Position numbers and translations under genes: made by a program. A stretch of 64,000 bases of DNA from Fistulifera solaris (lineage: Eukaryota; Bacillariophyta; Bacillariophyceae; Naviculales; Stauroneidaceae): positions 1 to 64,000 of the forward strand of contig AP026136.1 in NCBI GenBank assembly GCA_030295235.1, in the 5' to 3' direction. The notes under the pieces are model-generated. The model did not search any database, had not been told where the DNA came from, and worked only from the letters and a program-made list of their open reading frames with translations. The number at the start of each line of letters is the position of its first letter. The first letter of the stretch is position 1. Positions 1-8,970 of the stretch are shown one piece after another.

Positions 1-70
1 TAACCCTAACCTTAACCCTAACCCTAACCCTAACCCTAACCCTAACCCTAACTCTAACCCTAACCTAACT
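1..70. repeat. Telomere, CCCTAA/TTAGGG repeats
   Basis: About eleven near-perfect copies of CCCTAA, with a few variant units (CTTAA, CTCTAA), sit at the very start of the window with the C-rich strand reading 5' to 3' on the plus strand. That is the orientation expected at the left physical end of a chromosome. TTAGGG is the telomere repeat of many ochrophytes. The array grades directly into satellite DNA. Confidence 0.95.
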
Positions 71-470
71 CTCACTTCTCACATCTCACATCTCCCTTCT
101 CACATCTCACTTCTCACATCTCACTTCTCACTTCTCACATCTCACTTCTCACTTCTCACTCTCTCACATCTCACTTCTCACATCTCACTTCTCACTTCTC
201 ACATCTCACATCTCACTTCTCACTTCTCACTTCTCACTTCTCACATCTCACTTCTCACTTCTCACATCTCACTTCTCACATCTCACTTCTCACTTCTCAC
301 TTCTCACATCTCACTTCTCACATCTCACATCTTACTTCTCACAACTCACTTTTCACATCTCATTTCTCACATCTCACTTCTCACTTCTCACATCTCACTT
401 CTCACTTCTCACATCTCACTTCTCACTTTTCACATCGCGACATCTCACTTCTCACATCTCACTTCTTACA
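71..470. repeat. Satellite A, first block (7-bp unit CACWTCT)
   Basis: Long run of heptamers alternating between CACTTCT and CACATCT with occasional substitutions. It directly abuts the telomere. The same array returns at 957-1254. Confidence 0.92.
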
Positions 471-728
471 TTGCACACTTCCCACTATTGCACACCTCCG
501 ACCATTGCACACCTCCGACCATTGCACACTTCCCACTATTGCACACTTCTGACTATTGCACACTTCTGACTATTGCACACCTCCGACCATTGCACACCTC
601 CCACTATTGCACACCTCCCACTATTGCACACCTCCCACTATTGCACACTTCCAATTTTTTTGATCACTTTTGACTATTGCACACCTCCGACCATTGCACA
701 CCTCCCACTATTGCACACTTCCGACTTT
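471..728. repeat. Satellite B, first block (17-bp unit TTGCACACYTCYSACYA)
   Basis: Tandem 17-bp units beginning TTGCACAC and ending in variants of TCCCACTA, TCCGACCA or TCTGACTA. One interruption near 648-672 is T-rich. A second block lies at 1255-1566. Confidence 0.92.
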
Positions 729-956
729 TGCACAATCCACTTGAACAACTTGCACCCACTTGCACAACACACTTTCACAAACTTGCACACACTTGCACAA
801 CGCGACTTGCACAACTTGCACCCACCGCACAACACACTTTCACAAACTTGCACACACTTGCACAACGCGACTTGCACAACTTGCACCCACTTGACAACAC
901 ACTTTCACAAACTTGCACACACTTCCACAACGCGACTTGCACAACTACTCAAAACA
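729..956. repeat. Satellite C, first block (~65-bp unit)
   Basis: Three copies of a ~65-bp unit made of ACTTGCACAA-type words and the string ACACACTTTCACAAACTT. Corresponding positions recur at 776, 841 and 906, giving a 65-bp period. A related, more degenerate block lies at 1567-1945. Confidence 0.88.
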
Positions 957-1254
957 CTTCATCTCACTTCTCACTTCTCACTTCTCACATCTCACATCTC
1001 ACTTCTCACATCTCACTTCTCACTTCTCACTTCTCACATCTCACATCTCACTTCTCACAACTCACTTTTCACATCTCACTTCTCACATCTCACATCTCAC
1101 TTCTCACATCTCACTTCTCACATCTCACTTCTCACTTCTCACATCTCACTTTTCACATCTCACATCTCACTTTTCACATCTCACTTCTCACATCTCACTT
1201 CTCACATTTCACTTCTCACTTTTCACATCTCACATCTCACATCTCACTTCTCAC
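957..1254. repeat. Satellite A, second block (7-bp unit CACWTCT)
   Basis: Second array of CACTTCT/CACATCT heptamers. It has the same sequence type as the telomere-proximal block, which shows that the A-B-C cassette was duplicated or that the blocks homogenise together. Confidence 0.92.
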
Positions 1255-1566
1255 ATTGCACACTTCCCACTATTGCACACTCCGACTATTGCACACTTCC
1301 GACTATTGCACACCTCCCACTATTGCACACTTCTGACTATTGCACACTTCCCACTATTGCACACTTCTGACTATTGCACACTTCTGACTATTGCACACCT
1401 CCGACTATTGCACACCTCCGACCATTGCACACCTCCGACCATTGCACACCTCCGACCATTGCACACTTCCGACTATTGCACACTTCTGACTATTGCACAC
1501 TTCTGACTATTGCACACTTCCGACTATTGCACACTTCCGACTATTGCACACTTCCGACTATTGCAC
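1255..1566. repeat. Satellite B, second block (17-bp unit)
   Basis: About eighteen copies of the 17-bp TTGCACAC unit, following the second satellite A block and preceding the second satellite C block. Confidence 0.92.
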
Positions 1567-1945
1567 AATCCACTTGAACAACTTGCACCCACTTGCACAA
1601 CACACTTTCACAAACTTGCACACACTTGCACAACCCACTTGCACAACACACTTTCACAAACTTGCACACACTTCCACAACCCACTTGCACAACTACTCAA
1701 AACACAAAGCACTTGCACGACCTGCACAACTTGCACAACACACTTGAACAACTTGCACAACGCGACTTGATCAACTTGCACAACGCGACTTGCACAACGA
1801 CTTGCACAACGCAGACTTGCACAACACACTTGCACAACTTGCACTTGCAAACACTTGCACACACTTGCACAACTTGCATGCACTTTTCCTACTTGCATGC
1901 ACTTGCTTAATTTGCATGCACCTGCACAAAGCACTTGCATATTTT
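1567..1945. repeat. Satellite C, second block, degenerating
   Basis: Starts with the same ~65-bp unit as the first C block, then decays into short ACTTGCACAA words and finally ACTTGCATGCACTT, which contains the palindrome TGCATGCA. It marks the inner edge of the simple satellites. Confidence 0.85.
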
Positions 1946-1949
1946 GCAC

Positions 1950-2130
1950 CGACTCTAGAATTTCTGGGACATCAACAAAACCTTTCTGTGACCGAGAATA
2001 AAAATTCCAGAATTTCTGGATTGCACACAAAATCTCTGAGTGACGAAAACACCGGTTCCAGAATTTCTGGAACATCCAAAGAATATCTGTGTGATTTCAA
2101 AACACCGATTTCAGCTTTTCTGGAAACGGG
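1950..2130. repeat. ~51-bp repeat carrying the palindrome CCAGAATTTCTGG
   Basis: Near-palindromes are found at 1955-1967 (TCTAGAATTTCTGG type), 2005-2020 and 2056-2072. A degraded copy lies near 2108-2126. The two best copies start 51 bp apart and the sequence between them is partly repeated (ACCGA... AAAACACCG). The core resembles a heat-shock element but the GAA/TTC spacing is one base too short, so I treat it as a repeat and not as a binding site. Confidence 0.7.
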
Positions 2131-2939
2131 AGCATGGCCAATCTATAAAAGTAAAATAAAGCTACTAGACAAGAATCAAGGAAGAGTATAGCAAACTGAC
2201 TATTTTATCAATGTCGATAGCTTTGCAATGTAATGGTGATGGATGATGCTTGTTTTTTGTTGTTCGCGTTGTTTTTGTCTTGGTTGCTGGTCATTTCGAT
2301 CAAGTTTGTCTTTTGAAAATTCACACTGTTTCAGTAGACATTCCGAAACGAATTCCAATTTTTAAAAGAATGAAATAGATCTAAATGGTACGCTTCACCC
2401 CACAGTAGAGGTTTTTTGTTAGGGGGTCAGAGAAGGGGTCTCTTACACACTTTAGCCCCACAAAAGTTCAAATCCTTAGTGCTTTGCCTGACTTTCCGTT
2501 GGTCAGTCACCCGTCCACGTCCTTTTTCATTGATCTTAAAATTAATTCACGTTCCTCTTTCATTGATCCTTTTTCATACCCATGTTCTTTCTCTTTTAAT
2601 TTCCGATCATTTTGACCCCCCAGAGCTCCAGGACAGGACGGGTTTACCTTTGTTCTCCTTCTTTCAAGTTTCCCCTGTTTTTCTCCGTCGCCTACGGGCA
2701 TCCCAGTACAAATTCTACACAGAATGACCGCAGCGAAGCAGGTCGTCCGTCAAATTTCATTCTATTGCCAGTTTTGCATTCATGCGACCTCCTTTGAACC
2801 TTTCTGTTTAGTGAAGTTCTTACAGTTGGTTCTTGACATACTGATGCAGAACATGCATTGAGCATGATTCTTTCATTTTTATGCTGCAAGACTCTCCAGT
2901 GATTTCTCACTTAATTCCCAGTACGATTCTTACGCCACA
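2131..2939. other. Subtelomeric sequence without recognisable gene
   Basis: AT-rich single-copy-looking sequence between the satellites and the 213-bp repeat. Short frames on both strands show no signal peptide, domain or composition that would support a gene. There is no RNA gene that I can recognise. Confidence 0.6.
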
Positions 2940-3755
2940 ACAGTCCCCAGGTCACATCTTGCTTTTTTGAACGATCTCTTAGCGATACCGATCTCTGAGC
3001 ACCGGGCTTTCCTTCTTTCCAAGTTCCCCTTTAAAGCCACCACAGTCCCAGTACACACATCCTGTGTTTCCAAACAACTTTCTCTCCCAACAATCTCCAA
3101 GTGTCAGGCTTCTTCTTTTCCCGAGCTCCCCTTTCAAGCCACAACAGTCCCCAGTCCACATCTTGTGTTTCTGAACAATCTCTTAGCTATCCCGATCCCC
3201 GAGCATTAGGCTTTTCCCACTTTCCCGGAAGTTCCCTTTTAAAGCCACCACAGTCCCCAGTACACACATCCTGTGTTTCCAAACAATTTTCTCAGTCCCA
3301 ACAATCTCCAAGTGTCAGGCTTCTTCTTTTCCCCGAGCTCCCCTTTCAAGCCACAACAGTCCCCAGTCCACATCTTTATGCTTTCTGAACAATCTCTTAG
3401 CTATCCCGATCCCCCGAAAGCATTAGGCTTTTCCCTCTTCCCGGAAGTTCCCTTTTAAAGCCACCACAGTCCCCAGTACACACATCCTGTGTTTCCAAAC
3501 AATTTTCTCAGTCCCAACAATCTCCAAGTGTCAGGCTTCTTCTTTTCCCGAGCTCCCCTTTCAAGCCACAACAGTCCCCAGTCCACATCTTTATGCTTTC
3601 TGAACAATCTCTTAGCTATCCCGATCCCCGAAAGCATTAGGCTTTTCCCTCTTCCGAAGTTCCCTTTTAAAGCCACCACAGTCCCCAGTACACACATCCT
3701 GTGTTTCCAAACAATTTTCTCAGTCCCAACAATCTCCAAGCATCTGGCTCACACT
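2940..3755. repeat. ~213-bp dimeric tandem repeat (about 3.8 copies)
   Basis: The phrase CCACAGTCCCCAGTACACAC recurs with small changes near 3038, 3249, 3466 and 3677, giving a period of about 211-217 bp. Each unit consists of two diverged halves of ~105 bp. One half contains CATCCTGTGTTTCCAAACAA and the other contains ATCTTGTGTTTCTGAACAAT or its variant with ATCTTTATGCTTT. This is therefore a dimer of an older ~105-bp monomer. Reading frames through it are repeat artefacts. Confidence 0.9.
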
Positions 3756-4124
3756 CAACAGATCACTATTATTTCAAGCTAACCAGTATCCCAGATCTCT
3801 ACAAAAATAACATGATTCCGGGGCAACCTGGACGCCCAATTCATTGCAGGCTGCCGCTTTCACGCAGGTACGGACCCCTAAGAAACGAGTAGGACGTGAA
3901 ATCTAAAATTACATGTTAAATGTTAAATGCTTTGCCTGACTGGGAGTCGCGTTTCATTCACGACTGGATTTCTCCAACGTTACGGGACTGAAACTTAGTT
4001 GTGTCGCCAGTCGCAACAGTCCTCGTGACGTTCAACCAAAGCATTGAAGAAGTCAATTATTGCGGTGCTATACCTGGTAATAAAAAGGGGGTCGAAACAA
4101 TCCGTTTTTGACAGCAAGTTCACA
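3756..4124. other. Spacer between satellite and first gene
   Basis: Nothing recognisable apart from a GC-richer patch at 3818-3890. It must hold the promoter of the PsbP-like gene that starts at 4125. I see no clear TATA box. Confidence 0.5.
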
Positions 4125-4997
4125 ATGATCTATTCTCTGTTGCTTTTTACTACACTGTCGCTCAGTCGCGATGCTTTACTGCTATCGAAACAATCAACAA
4201 AATGTCCGAAGAGCGCACTATCCGCCGTAAACGATCACTCTCGGCGGAGAATGATTGCATGGTTGCCATCGGCTGTAACCATTGCGCCAAATGTTGTTTT
4301 TGCGGCAGAAGAGACCTTGTCGGTTCTCGATATGAAGGAGTTTGTCGATCCTATGGGTCTATTTTACATTCAGGTACCCAATTCCTTCTATACCTTGCGT
4401 CGATCTGCCAAGGGCGATTTACCAGACGGCAACGGACAAGGCCGTCGCGGTTCAAGTATATTCACTGCAGGTAACATGGCGAAAGCTGAACTTATTGCTG
4501 TTGAACGGTAAGTGACTCAGGTTTACTCGTCGATCAGTCATAAAGCCTTACGGTTTGTACGAAGATTTCCGACAAAACAGCTGCTCGAGGAAAATGGTAT
4601 TGAAGCGACCGGTGATTTGAGCACATTTCCTGGTCTCGGTGAATCAAGTGCTGTTGCTAGCCTCATTGTAGCTAGACGAGAAAAAGGATCTGCGACGACC
4701 AATACTCAAATTGTTCCGGATTCATTATTTTTAAGCGCCGACGGAAAGGAATTGCGTTTTCGATTGAGAACGGAAATTGATGTTCAAAAACCGGAGCTTT
4801 TGATGGAACAGTACGGTGTTTCTGCATTGTATCGTATCACATCGGCAAAAGCGACTTTGCGCTCAAATGATGGTTATTTAATGGCTGTCTTCGCTAGTGG
4901 CTTGGAACGAGATTACTTGGGGCCGGATGGAGTGGCTTTAGAACACTCCGTGTCTAGTTTCGAAGTCGTTGATAGAGCTGAGCTTGGCGCTATTTGA
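4125..4997 (+). CDS. PsbP-like thylakoid lumen protein, two exons
   Basis: The predicted protein of about 271 residues is a PsbP/Mog1-fold protein, a family associated with the lumenal side of photosystem II and related complexes. Exon 1 is 4125-4507 and exon 2 is 4565-4997. The 57-bp intron begins GTAAGT and ends AAG, and joining restores the frame through an Arg codon. The N-terminus starts MIYSLLLFTTLSLS, a signal-peptide-like stretch. Near residue 38 follows a Tat-type lumen signal: RRRM, a hydrophobic run, then VFAAEE as an AxA-like cleavage site. The mature part has the PsbP pattern of an F-x-I-x-V-P start (FYIQVPNSFYTL) and a C-terminal beta-rich region. An in-frame ATG at 4044 would place charged residues before the signal peptide, so 4125 is preferred. 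Naming a specific PPL/PsbP subgroup is not possible by eye. Confidence 0.82.
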
Positions 4998-5099
4998 GAG
5001 CAATAGATAAAACGAATGCGTTACCGCATGCTAATTAGTAGTTTGATCCATTGATGCAACCTAAAATGATTGATACTTCTGTCTTATTTTGCGACGCGC

Positions 5100-5810
5100 T
5101 CACGCAAATGAGAGAACAAAAATCAAAGTTAAGCTACCAAGAGTGCTTGCAAACATTCGAAAGGTCACGGAGGCACTGGATGACCCGCCCTGAGAAGATA
5201 CAGGGGCACTTCCGGGCGGGCGGTCGGCATCGGTGCAACCGAAAATCAATCCATCAACACCTGCGGTTTGATTATCGCACGTTAGTTCTCCACAGCCTCC
5301 ACTGTAATCACATTCACTAATGAAAACCCCGCCACAAAAGTTGTAACAGTCATGTTGTCGGTTAGGGCTGACTTTGGCCATGAGTTCAGCGCAGAATTCT
5401 TTGTTTTGAACTTCCGGACATACTTGCGGAACTGGAGCAGCAGTAGGTGTCGAAGTCGTCGGAGCCGCTGTTGTAGCCTGGGGACACGGAGTGCCGTCCG
5501 TTGCTGTACAGGTGCAATTCGCCGTGCAAGTAACCAAACAATCATCGGCGGTGCACGCTCCTAGAGACATAGTGTCTGTCGTCACATTTAATGCCGCCCA
5601 AACGGTTCCTTCAACAGTAGATGTTGGCTGACCACCTGCATAGTCGAACGAAGCAAAGTTCTCTTCCCGGAAAAAGCACCGAGCTCCGTCGAAAATACAT
5701 TCAAATGAGGCGCCATTTACGACGTCGAAGTAATTGTTTCGTCCGAGAATAGTTTCGTCAGCTGTCGTCGCAGCGAATGAGAGAAAAAGCGCAAGGAAAA
5801 TAGCCTTCAT
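5100..5810 (-). CDS. Secreted Cys-rich protein with Thr/Pro linker and hydrophobic C-terminus
   Basis: A 236-residue protein of unknown function. It starts with a classic signal peptide (MKAIFLALFLSFAATTA). Two Cys-rich segments follow (CIFDGARCFF early, then a dense CTADDCLVTCTANCTC patch), separated by a Thr/Pro/Ala linker. The second half has more cysteines (CYNFCGG, CDYSGGCGELTC). The C-terminus is Ser-rich and ends in a hydrophobic stretch (LGSLTLIFVLSFA). This resembles a GPI-anchor signal, so a cell-surface or cell-wall protein is likely. No enzymatic motif is visible. The gene has no intron and is transcribed away from PRP28, towards the PsbP-like gene. Confidence 0.7.
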   Translation of the reverse strand: MKAIFLALFLSFAATTADETILGRNNYFDVVNGASFECIFDGARCFFREENFASFDYAGGQPTSTVEGTVWAALNVTTDTMSLGACTADDCLVTCTANCTCTATDGTPCPQATTAAPTTSTPTAAPVPQVCPEVQNKEFCAELMAKVSPNRQHDCYNFCGGVFISECDYSGGCGELTCDNQTAGVDGLIFGCTDADRPPGSAPVSSQGGSSSASVTFRMFASTLGSLTLIFVLSFA

Positions 5811-6331
5811 TCTTATTGAAGGTAGTGTTTAGTTCAGAATTGAAAGTAGCTTGCTGATTGCTGTCTGATCAAAGTCATCGATCACCAATCGAACTTTGAT
5901 CGACGGTATCGTGCATTGTAAGTCGTCAATGCCTCATGCCTCATTATTTTCGCGTATAAAATGACCCCTTCTAAAGTCTTTCGTGGACTTTTATCGTGTG
6001 ATGCGGGTCATTCACAAGATGTACACAGACGGCTATGGTCTATGGTCACATAGAACGGATCCCACATGTGACTTTAACGGAAATTTACATAGACTTCAAC
6101 AATTTTTAGACCCGAGAATGGAGAGTGCAAACACGTCGGAGCTAGAGCTAAAGGCTTTAAGGTTAGTTAGCTAAATCAAACTTGATCTTGCAGGATGCTC
6201 ACGAAGTATTTTTCTTCGTCGAACAAGGATTTAAATACACGCTTTGTATACTGATTTACCGCCTAACGTAAATTTCAAGGAATACACGATTTATGCCCTC
6301 GCTTTACAAATACAAATAATCATGTTTATTT
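5811..6331. other. Intergenic region, promoter of the secreted protein and 3' end of PRP28
   Basis: No gene is supported. A TATA-like GCGTATAAAATGA lies at about 5953-5965 on the plus strand. Short frames in this interval have no coding character. Confidence 0.5.
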
Positions 6332-8349
6332 TTAGAGAATTAGGTCTCCATGATCCGTTCCATTTGCTGCAGGATGTCGTGCCAATCGTTCCGGCACTTT
6401 GTTCCCGGTACTCTCCAAATATGCTTTCAATGCAGCCATGATACCCGTGTCCTCTTCTGTTATCAGAGACGTAGCCAAACCTTCTTTGCCAGCTCGACCT
6501 GTACGACCGATGCGATGCGTATAGTTTTCAATGCTTCGTGAGGGCAAATCGTAATTTATGACATGGGCAACATCTGGTACATCTAAACCACGTCCAGCAA
6601 CGTCAGTTGCGACCATGACTACGCCTCCACGACGGAATGTCGCGAGACTCTCTTCTCGCTGCTCTTGCGTTTTGCCACCGTGAAGCACAACCACTTGTCG
6701 TCCCGCGCGCTCAACAATTCGTCCAACATACTCAGCGTGTTTCTTTTCGTTCACGAATACAATAACCTTTTCGTACAAAAAGCGAAGATTGCTGATTTGT
6801 TGCATCAAAGCCTTTTCTTTCAATGCAGGTGAAGCTAACCAGACTAACTCTTGCACAATTCGAGAGTTTTTACCGGATCTTTGATCCCCTATGCTTACCA
6901 CAGCTGGGTAGCGTAAGTAAGCTTTTGCTATCTTTTCAACTTCAGGTGGCATCGTAGCGCTGAACATGGCTGTTATACGATAGCGAGCTACAGCGTTCTG
7001 ATTCTGCAAATCTTCTTGTTCTTGTTGATAAGCTCTCAGTTCATCATCCGCCGACTTTAGCATTCCTCCCATCGAGTCTAATATAGACTGAACCTGAGGT
7101 AAAAATCCCATGTCTACCATTCGATCTGCTTCATCGAGTACGACATAACAGCACTGATTGAGCACCAAATACGCCATCTCGATGCAATCGTTGATTCTCC
7201 CGGGAGTTCCGACAACGATGTGCACCCCTTTGCGCACTTGCTGAGCCTGTTGTTGAATAGCTTGTCCGCCTACAATAGGACAGGTAATGAGATTTGGCGT
7301 AAGGCTCAAGAGTTTTCGAAACTCCCCATCGATTTGCACAGCCAACTCTCGCGTCGGTGCAAGAACCAATGCCAAAGGCCCTTCCTCCGCTACTCGCTGC
7401 AAAACAGCGGTTGGTAGTTGCATCAAATAATGACAAAGTGGAACACCAAAGGCAACAGTCTTTCCACTTCCCGTCTCCGCGATACCAATCATATCTCTTC
7501 TCTGCAATCCTACCGGAATCGCCTGTCGTTGAATAGGAGAAGGTTCTTTAAATCTCATGACGTCGAAAAGCGCCTTTATGAGAAGCGGATGAATGGAAGG
7601 GAGTCCTGGTGAAGCCTCTTCAAAAGATCGTAGCGGCGGGGGTGCTTGTCCTCCTCGTACGTGTATTTCGTAATTTTCCCGCAGAATTCTCCAATCTCGA
7701 TTGGTCATTTGTGACAAGGGTTTCTGCATGGCCGATTCTCGATTTGCTACTTCGTTTTCCAGTAATTTGACTTTTTTGCTCTGGAATGACTGTGGCTTTA
7801 CAAAGACGGGAGTGGCGTAAAGAGGATCATCGGTCTCAAAGGTGTCGTCCGTATCATCCCATTGAAATTTAAACATGGTTCTCTTTTTGGACCCCCGCTG
7901 TTGCTTCTGTTTCGCTTCCATTTCTTGATTCAAAGAATCATCCTTGACACCTAAATACGTGTCCTTTATCACTGCATGTTGTTTTTGCGTCAAATCGCTG
8001 CCGGCTGTCGACGTTCTAGAGAGTAGGCTACTTTCCACTGGCTCGGACTGTGGCTGTTTCTTAACGAGTTCAGTAGGTTCATCTTTGATTGCTGTCTGTT
8101 GTTTCCGCTTTTGTTTCGGTACGTAAACTACTCTTCCGCCATTGATTTTATTATTTGAATGTGTTTTCTGCCATGGCTTTTCGAATTGCTGTCGTTCTAA
8201 CTCTTTTGACGCAATGCACGTTCAATAGCTCTTTGCTCGGCTCGTTCTTCTGCGCGTTTCGCCGCTTCTGCTGCTGCCAACGCTTCCTTTCGTTCAAATT
8301 CGGATAATCCTTCTAATAAGGCAGGATCTATTAATGTTTCGAGTTGCAT
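6332..8349 (-). CDS. PRP28: DEAD-box RNA helicase PRP28/DDX23 (frame broken at 8204-8207)
   Basis: This is the spliceosomal DEAD-box ATPase that exchanges U1 for U6 at the 5' splice site. Visible motifs in order: RDWRI...GG (family-specific N-terminal flank), the Q motif PIQRQAIP, motif I AETGSGKT, PTRELA, TPGR, motif II DEAD, SAT, HGGK, ATDVAGRGLDV and HRIGRTGRAG. The segment FQWDDTDDTF matches the FxWDxxxDT element upstream of the helicase core in PRP28 proteins. The frame from the core runs upstream to about 8205, where it meets a stop. A second, Glu/Arg/Ala-rich frame beginning ATG at 8347-8349 (MQLETLIDPALLEGL) ends there. Adding one base to the T4 run at 8204-8207 joins them. Because PRP28 is essential, a sequencing indel is more likely than a broken gene. 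A short upstream exon cannot be excluded. Confidence 0.93.
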
Positions 8350-8970
8350 CTTGAACGTATCGAGTGTACAAGTAATTAAAGCCCCAATTCTTCATCGTCA
8401 TTATCGCAAAGGCAGCAACGCCGTCGCACATAAAGTCGACGATGATTCATGACTGAAATACCGCAGTCGTGGTGAAAAGTCGTCTTCTCTTCGAGCCATA
8501 GTGAATACAGAGAAACTATACCTCGACAACTTTTCGACATCATAAAACAGCGAGTGCTGTGCAAACGCATCTGAGCGTGATTGCAGTGTAATGGAGACAA
8601 ATGTAAAATATTGAGAAAGAGTAGTTAGTAAATTATAGGTAGATGCACTCTAATTCCTCAATTCATGACTGATGACTGAAGTATGGGTCGTGCGTGGGCG
8701 ATCGGCGATTTGAGTGCCGGCTCACTTAGAGAAAGGAGTACCGAACCGCAGCCGTTGACACTGACGTCTTTTTGGATTTCTTGGACGAGAAAAGAGGTGA
8801 TGCTTTTCTTTTGCAAACAAAAATCTTGGTTGTCGTTTGTCGTACAACATCAACTCGCTCGTTGACACTTACATGACTTATCGTCTATCATCTTTAATCT
8901 TACAGATCGACTTATTACTATCAAAGAAGATCAACCGACGAGACGTCGTTTTCGCCGCAACGCAGCTACG
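8350..8970. other. Divergent promoter region between PRP28 and SufE-repeat gene 1
   Basis: No convincing gene is present. Small frames on both strands lack coding features. The region must serve the promoters of two divergently transcribed genes. An AT-rich patch lies around 8600-8650. Confidence 0.5.

Larger units (their letters stand above)
71..1945. repeat. Subtelomeric compound satellite, cassette A-B-C present twice
   Basis: Three unrelated short satellites follow each other in the order A (7-bp), B (17-bp), C (~65-bp unit rich in ACTTGCACAA), and the same order then repeats: A 71-470, B 471-728, C 729-956, A 957-1254, B 1255-1566, C 1567-1945. The plus strand is almost free of G outside the TTGCACA words, so there is extreme strand asymmetry for nearly 1.9 kb. 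The open frames crossing it are a by-product of repeat lengths that avoid stops and are not genes. Confidence 0.93.

Noticed and set aside
488-1910. Several overlapping long open frames in the subtelomere, both strands (for example 573-1370 and 1608-2075)
   Set aside because: They follow the 7-, 17- and 65-bp satellite units, which simply lack stops in some frames. Composition is His/Thr/Ser repeats with no start context or domain.
71-1945. CRISPR-like direct repeats
   Set aside because: Units are contiguous with no unique spacers, and the genome is eukaryotic.
2005-2072. Heat-shock-element-like GAA/TTC palindromes
   Set aside because: The spacing between GAA and TTC is one base instead of two, and no gene lies directly downstream. 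Annotated as a repeat instead.
8376-8600. 74-residue minus-strand frame upstream of PRP28
   Set aside because: No domain or signal, and it sits in the probable divergent promoter region.
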